Source of the DNA: DASRDS01 sp035569435
GTDB lineage: Bacteria; Gemmatimonadota; Gemmatimonadetes; Gemmatimonadales; Gemmatimonadaceae
Assembly: GCA_035569435.1 (NCBI GenBank)
Contig: DATMNB010000079.1
Coordinates: 1-64,000 of the forward strand
Direction of reading: 5' to 3'
Length of the DNA stretch: 64,000 nucleotides
A program made the position numbers and the translations under genes. Shown here piece by piece: positions 59,485-64,000 of the stretch (position 1 is the first letter of the stretch; every line of letters begins with the position of its first letter). The notes under the pieces are model-generated. The model had not been told where the DNA came from and made no database searches. It saw nothing but the letters and a program-made list of their open reading frames with translations.

Positions 59485-59985
59485 CTAGTCGTTTGCCGCC
59501 GGGCCGCGTGTCGCGCGATCGATCTGGCGGATCGCGCCGAGATGGTAGGCGAGGTGTGCAACGCTCCCAACCATGCCGTTAAGCTCTATGTCGTCGACGT
59601 CGCGCGGAGTTCCCAACGCCCGGATCCACTGGTGGGTCTCGTCGCGAAGTGCGGTCCGTAATTGCTTCCAGTCAGCGTCCGAGACTGTTGTCTTGCGCCA
59701 ACTCTGGCTCCAGTCGGCGTCCGCAAACGGATTATCGCCGGCGGCCCAGCGGTTCATGAGGGAAAGGCCGTAGCGCAGGTGTTCCACGTGGGCGGCGATG
59801 GACGATCCGCCTGGCGTGACCGCTGAGGCAGCGGCCGCGGACAGGCAATCGAGCGATCGAAGCAGAGCCGGATCGCCGCGGTTCAGTATGTAGGCGGCTG
59901 TTTGGGGCGAGCCGTCCACCAACTCGGTCATGAGAACGGTCAGGGCGTTGGCGACGTCGGTCGTGTTCACGAAAGTGGCTCGCAT
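59485..59985 (-). CDS. DinB-family protein
   Basis: The 166-residue four-helix-bundle protein has AAHVEHLRYGL and AHLAYHLGAIRQID, which place the metal-ligand histidines of the DinB/YfiT-like superfamily. Members are putative metal-dependent thiol transferases or hydrolases, mostly uncharacterised. The start codon is at 59985, and the gap to the divergent sigma factor gene is 79 bp. Confidence 0.85.
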   Translation of the reverse strand: MRATFVNTTDVANALTVLMTELVDGSPQTAAYILNRGDPALLRSLDCLSAAAASAVTPGGSSIAAHVEHLRYGLSLMNRWAAGDNPFADADWSQSWRKTTVSDADWKQLRTALRDETHQWIRALGTPRDVDDIELNGMVGSVAHLAYHLGAIRQIDRATRGPAAND

Positions 59986-60064
59986 GCAAGTCGCGGGCGC
60001 AACGCGACACGATTGCTACAGTTCGCGTCTTGTTGTCTGTTCGGTGCGAACCCTATGCTGCCGG

Positions 60065-60688
60065 ATGGCTTCTACTGTCGGGCCCGGTGCCGTTGCCGGG
60101 CCCGCCCCCGTTGAGTTGTCGTCGACGGCGGCTGCTGCGCGCGATCTTCAGCTGGCTGCGGCGATTCGGCGTGGTGACGCGCAGGCGTTTGAAACGCTGT
60201 ATCGCGCCTATCACGCGGCGCTCTGGCGGTTTGCGCATCTGGCGGTGAATTCGTCGGCGGTCGCCGAGGAGCTCGTGCAGGATGTGTTTCTCGCGGTCTG
60301 GCAACGACGCGAGACGTGGGACGTGCGCGAGAGCGTCCGGGGGTGGCTCTACGCCGCGGTGCGGAACCGCGCGATCAAGCACCGGCGGCACGCGCAGTTG
60401 GGGGAGCGGCTGGTCGTCGACACGACGGACGAGGTCCCCGGGTTGGGCGAGGCGCCCATGGATAGCCACGACGCGGTGGAAGGCGGCGATCTCGAGGATG
60501 CGATCAACCGCGCGCTGGCGGCGATTCCTGAGCGGCGGCGGGTGGCTATGACCCTGCGCTGGAAACATGCGCTTTCGCCCGCGGAGATCGCGCGCGTCCT
60601 GCAAACGACGCCTGAGTCCGTGCGGGTCCTCTTGTCGCGGGCTCGTGCCGACCTGGCCACGCTGATCGGGTACGTGCGCTCGGTCTAG
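60065..60688 (+). CDS. ECF RNA polymerase sigma factor (FecI-like context)
   Basis: The 207-residue sigma factor has region 2 (FETLYRAYHAALWRFAHLA, AEELVQDVFLAVW) and region 4 (IPERRRVAMTLRW, LSPAEIARVLQTTPESVRVLLSRARADL). ATG 60065 is 5 nt after TATGCT (60054-60059), with TTGTTG 18 bp upstream, a leaderless-type start. It is followed by a FecR-like protein and a TonB-dependent receptor with STN domain, the standard cell-surface signalling order. Confidence 0.9.
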   Translation: MASTVGPGAVAGPAPVELSSTAAAARDLQLAAAIRRGDAQAFETLYRAYHAALWRFAHLAVNSSAVAEELVQDVFLAVWQRRETWDVRESVRGWLYAAVRNRAIKHRRHAQLGERLVVDTTDEVPGLGEAPMDSHDAVEGGDLEDAINRALAAIPERRRVAMTLRWKHALSPAEIARVLQTTPESVRVLLSRARADLATLIGYVRSV

Positions 60689-60733
60689 ACGTTTCGGTGT
60701 AACGTTGGCTGTTCTCGGGGGACATAGCATGCA

Positions 60734-61702
60734 ATGTCCTCTTCTGATGAGCTGAGTCCCGAGCTTTTCGAGCGATATCTCGCGGGCGAGACGACGCCCC
60801 GCGAGACGGCGCAGGTGCGCCGGCTGTTTGCCGAGCATCCCGACGTGGCCGACGCCTTAGGCGCGTACGTCGCGCGACTCGATCCCAGTGGTGAGCCGCC
60901 GGACACGGACGCCTCGTGGGCGGTGCTCCGTGACAGGCTCGCCGCCGCGCCGCGCCGTCCGCCGGTTGTCCGACGTCTGCCGACGCGACCACTGCGGTGG
61001 GCGCTCCCGATCGCGCTTGCGGCCGCGGCCTGTCTGACGGTCGCCACGATGGTCACGCGTCGGCCGACACCGACCGCGCTACCCCGCGTCTATACGACCA
61101 CGGTTGGCCAGCGCGCCACGCTGACCCTGGCCGATGGCACGGCGATCACGATCGCACCCGGTAGCCGGCTCGAGGTCGCGGCGGATTTCGGTCGCGAGCG
61201 TCGCGATGTGCGTCTCGATGGCGAGGCCTACTTCGCTGTCGCGCACGACGCGGCGCGGCCCTTTACGGTATTCGCGGGCACGGTGACCGCCCGTGACGTC
61301 GGTACCGCGTATGTCGTGCGCCACTATACGGATGACGGAGCGGTCCGTGTGGCCGTGCGCGAGGGTCGCGTGGACATGAGTGGCGCGGGGCTGCTGCGTG
61401 CCGGCGATATCGCCAGCCGTTCGGCCGACGGCGCCATGCGCGTCGAACACGGCGCGGACACAGACGCGATGGTGAGCTGGACCACCGGCCGACTCGCCTA
61501 TCACGACACGCCGCTCGCCGACGTCCGCGGGGATCTTCGCCGCTGGTACGGGATCGACGTTGCGGTCCGGCGCGCGGCATCCGACACCGTGCGATTCACG
61601 GGATCACTCGCCGGTCTGCCGGCGCACGATGCCGTGGCGCTCCTCGCCGCGACCCTCGGGCTCAAGGCAACGTGGCAGGGTAGTCACGCCGTGCTGCGTT
61701 GA
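60734..61702 (+). CDS. FecR-family anti-sigma/sensor protein
   Basis: The 322-residue protein has a cytoplasmic N-terminal region (~1-85), one membrane helix (~88-107), the FecR domain (~120-225, GQRATLTLADGTAITIAPGSRLEV, GEAYFAVAHDAARPF) and a C-terminal DUF4974-like domain (~250-322). It should relay the state of the receptor's STN domain to the ECF sigma factor across the inner membrane. Confidence 0.92.
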   Translation: MSSSDELSPELFERYLAGETTPRETAQVRRLFAEHPDVADALGAYVARLDPSGEPPDTDASWAVLRDRLAAAPRRPPVVRRLPTRPLRWALPIALAAAACLTVATMVTRRPTPTALPRVYTTTVGQRATLTLADGTAITIAPGSRLEVAADFGRERRDVRLDGEAYFAVAHDAARPFTVFAGTVTARDVGTAYVVRHYTDDGAVRVAVREGRVDMSGAGLLRAGDIASRSADGAMRVEHGADTDAMVSWTTGRLAYHDTPLADVRGDLRRWYGIDVAVRRAASDTVRFTGSLAGLPAHDAVALLAATLGLKATWQGSHAVLR

Positions 61703-61704
61703 TC

Positions 61705-64000
61705 ATGCGAGGGTGTCTTGTGCTGCTGCTGGTGTTGCCCACGACCGTTGCGCTGGCCCAGGGATCCCCACTCCCGGTGCGGCGGGTCATGAGCTTTTCG
61801 AATGCCCGGTCGGTCCCATCGGCCGAGCTGCCGGTCGTGCTTCGCCAGCCCTTGCGGCTCACGCTCCGGTCGGTCACGATCGAGCAGGCGTTGCACGAGC
61901 TCACGACCCGAGCGGGGCTCGATCTGGCGTTTGGCCGCGGCATCGTGCCCCTCGACCGTGTCGTCTCGGTCACCGTCAAGGACGGCACCGTCGCCGACGC
62001 GCTGGGGCAGATTCTTCGCGATGTGCCCGTGGAGCTGTGGATCGCGGGCGATGGACGGATGGCGCTCGTGCCCGTGACTGCCGTCCGATCGGATTCGCTC
62101 GGGTGGATCGACGGCGTGGTCACGGACTCGCTCGACGGCCGGCCCGTGAGCAACGTCAATGTGCTGCTCAAAGGTAGCAAGATCGGGACGGTGACCCACG
62201 CCGATGGGGCCTATCGGCTCCACGTCCCGCGCGCCGGCGGGACGCTCGTCCTGTACCGGATCGGCTATCCGCCGCGAGAGGTCCCCTACGGTCCGGGCAC
62301 CACGACGCTCAACGTCGTGCTCTCCGAGACCCCCATCTCGCTCTCGGCGGTACAGGTGGCCGCCACGGCGCGCCGGCTGCAACCTGTCGAGCATACGTCC
62401 GATCAAGCCGTGGTCGCCGAGATCAAGTCGAGCACGTCGGTCGTCTCGGGGATCTCCAGCGAGCAGATCGCCAAGTCGGCCGATGTCAACGCCGCGCAGA
62501 TCGTCCGGCACATCTCGGGCGTGACGGTCACTGACGAGAGTTTCCTCGTCGTCCGCGGGATGAATCAGCGGTACAACGCGACGTATCTGGACGACAACCT
62601 CGCCCCGTCGACCGAGCTCTATAGCCGGGCGTTCGATCTCAGCCTCATTCCCGACCGGATCGTGGACAAGATCCTGGTCTACAAGTCGCCGCGGGCGGAT
62701 CTCATCGGCGACATGACGGGGGCGGCGGTCAAGATCTACACCAAGGACGCGTTGGCCGTGCGTCGGTTTGATGTCGCCCTGCGGGTCGGCTACCGGCCCT
62801 CGTCGACGGGCAAGGACATGCTCAGTTACTCGGGTGGGAAGACCGACTGGCTCGGGATCGACGATGGTACGCGGTCGCTGCCGTCCGATGTGCCCGGGTT
62901 TGGCGACTTCCGGCACGCGGTGTTGAGCCAGAGCCAGTACATCTCGTCGTTCTCGCCCGTGCTGGGCGACAAGGTGATCACCGCGCCGCCGGATTTCCAA
63001 CTGACGCTCAGCTATTACGACAACTTCTCGCTCGGCCGGATGCACTTATACACGGTGACGAGCGCCAGCTACACGTTCGAGACCCGGTACAACGCGATCT
63101 ATCAGCAGCAGGGGAACTCGCAGATCGGCGGCAATCCGTCATCCAGCAGGTACATCAACACCATCGAGCACGATGAGCAGGGCTCGCAGAAGGCGAACCT
63201 GAATCTCATGCAGAACGTGACCCTCCGGGTGAACGACGACAATCAGATCTACTTCAAGAACTTTCTGCTGCAGCAGGGCACGTCGCTGACCGCCGATCAG
63301 ATCAAGTATCCCAACGACAGCGTGTACGCCAGCGGCGGGGGCACGCCCCGCACCGGCGTCTTCGGCACGTGGAACCGGAACATCGTCCTCGACTGGGAGC
63401 AACGTCTCCTGTATCAAGGCAACATCGGCGGGACGCACGACCTGACGTCCAATCAGTCGCTGGCCTGGAACCTCGGGCTCACCGCGAGCCTGCACACGAT
63501 TCCCGATCAGCGCACGACCCGCTTTCAGAACAGTGACCTGTATTACTCGGACACTCCCAACTACAACAACCCCGAGAATTTCAATAACTCGTGGGTCGCC
63601 ATCGACCGCGGCGGCCAGCAGGCCGGCGGTGTGTTCGACCAGACGGGGACGATCTCGCGCATCTGGACGCGCAACGCGGAGCAGTTGTATAACGGCTCGT
63701 TCGACTACACACTGTCGCCGGCCAAATGGCTCGACATGAAGGTCGGCTCGTACGACTACGTGAAAGTGCGCAGCGTTGCCCGCCGGGAGTATCTGGTCTA
63801 CGACGGCGAGTTGGCGTTGAACACCCCCAACATCACGCAGGAGCTCACGTACACGAATCCTGGCTGGGCGCGCTATGTGAACGGGAACCTGATCCACTTC
63901 CGCCCGCAGGATCTGAATAAGGTCTGGAGCAACACGTACTTCCCCAACGACATGACCGGGCTCGCCGTCGTCGACGCCACGCAGCCGACCGACGCCTACG
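61705..64000 (+). CDS. TonB-dependent outer-membrane receptor with STN domain (cut by window end)
   Basis: The frame is open from ATG 61705 to the last base (at least 765 residues). Signal peptide (~1-19, ending ALAQ), STN domain (~45-125), a carboxypeptidase-regulatory-like beta-sandwich (~135-210), plug domain (~235-350, VVRGMNQRYNATYLDDN) and the first part of the barrel are present; the C-terminus is outside. The STN domain links it to the preceding FecR/sigma pair, making it a transducer that senses its own ligand. The ligand (siderophore, glycan or other) is unknown. Confidence 0.9.
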   Translation, partial: MRGCLVLLLVLPTTVALAQGSPLPVRRVMSFSNARSVPSAELPVVLRQPLRLTLRSVTIEQALHELTTRAGLDLAFGRGIVPLDRVVSVTVKDGTVADALGQILRDVPVELWIAGDGRMALVPVTAVRSDSLGWIDGVVTDSLDGRPVSNVNVLLKGSKIGTVTHADGAYRLHVPRAGGTLVLYRIGYPPREVPYGPGTTTLNVVLSETPISLSAVQVAATARRLQPVEHTSDQAVVAEIKSSTSVVSGISSEQIAKSADVNAAQIVRHISGVTVTDESFLVVRGMNQRYNATYLDDNLAPSTELYSRAFDLSLIPDRIVDKILVYKSPRADLIGDMTGAAVKIYTKDALAVRRFDVALRVGYRPSSTGKDMLSYSGGKTDWLGIDDGTRSLPSDVPGFGDFRHAVLSQSQYISSFSPVLGDKVITAPPDFQLTLSYYDNFSLGRMHLYTVTSASYTFETRYNAIYQQQGNSQIGGNPSSSRYINTIEHDEQGSQKANLNLMQNVTLRVNDDNQIYFKNFLLQQGTSLTADQIKYPNDSVYASGGGTPRTGVFGTWNRNIVLDWEQRLLYQGNIGGTHDLTSNQSLAWNLGLTASLHTIPDQRTTRFQNSDLYYSDTPNYNNPENFNNSWVAIDRGGQQAGGVFDQTGTISRIWTRNAEQLYNGSFDYTLSPAKWLDMKVGSYDYVKVRSVARREYLVYDGELALNTPNITQELTYTNPGWARYVNGNLIHFRPQDLNKVWSNTYFPNDMTGLAVVDATQPTDAY

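Noticed and set aside
1..64000. Mobile elements, prophage, CRISPR arrays or plasmid origins
   Set aside because: No transposase, integrase, phage structural gene, long terminal inverted repeat or regularly spaced repeat array was found.

Overview
The window reads as chromosomal DNA from a GC-rich, diderm (Gram-negative) bacterium. Diderm evidence: an MlaEFD-type lipid transporter, a heptose-7-phosphate kinase for LPS core, a Wza-like SLBB export protein, a beta-barrel outer-membrane protein and a TonB-dependent receptor. Frequent GTG/TTG starts, gene order (rpsU-yqeY-mutS2-dnaG, rny-folD-xseAB-ispA-dxs-nadK-recN, hrcA-dnaJ-prmA-rsmE) and a SpoIIE/STAS/HATPase module fit a Gemmatimonadota-like organism, but that assignment is inference. 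I see no phage, transposon, CRISPR array or rRNA. Coding density is very high and no gene-free stretch exceeds about 250 bases.

Layout. (1) 1-6.9 kb: exopolysaccharide locus with a partial FkbM methyltransferase, a GT4 glycosyltransferase, an O-antigen ligase/polymerase, a Wzz-like chain-length protein and a large Wza-like exporter with a glycine-rich insert; tRNA-Val lies upstream of the exporter. (2) 7.0-8.7 kb: OFA-family MFS transporter with a 36-aa partner and a CAU tRNA. (3) 8.7-15.4 kb: heptose kinase, mlaEFD, asparaginase, obgE, dprA. (4) 15.4-22.5 kb: hemW, hrcA-dnaJ-prmA-rsmE-HIT, a lipoprotein GH5 glycosidase and a Tat-exported metallophosphoesterase. (5) 22.5-32.1 kb: rpsU-yqeY-mutS2-dnaG-zinc ribbon protein-recJ-rsmD-coaD-pta. 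(6) 32.1-37.6 kb: STAS/HATPase/GAF-SpoIIE partner-switching genes, rsmA, then rex divergent from a DEDDh exonuclease across a perfect Rex operator, and an MBL hydrolase. (7) 37.6-43 kb: infC-rpmI-rplT, a strong terminator, pheST, a small coiled-coil protein and zapA. (8) 43-52.5 kb: rny-folD-xseA-xseB-ispA-dxs-nadK-recN. (9) 52.5-64 kb: accessory genes: outer-membrane barrel, six-hairpin glycosidase plus galK, an NTF2-like protein, a membrane protease fused to a degenerate receiver domain, DinB, and an ECF sigma/FecR/TonB-receptor signalling set cut by the window end.

How it works together. Most of the window is translation, DNA repair, isoprenoid and envelope housekeeping in tightly overlapped (ATGA/GTGA) operons. 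Non-coding signals worth noting are: the Rex operator; TTGAC(A/T)...TAACTT promoters before rpsU and infC; a class of start codons placed 5-7 nt after a -10-like hexamer (candidate leaderless genes); short tandem duplications carrying stop/start codons at several gene junctions; and competing hairpins plus a 15-bp palindrome before mutS2. The most unusual protein is the pseudo-receiver/serine protease at 57.8-59.4 kb.
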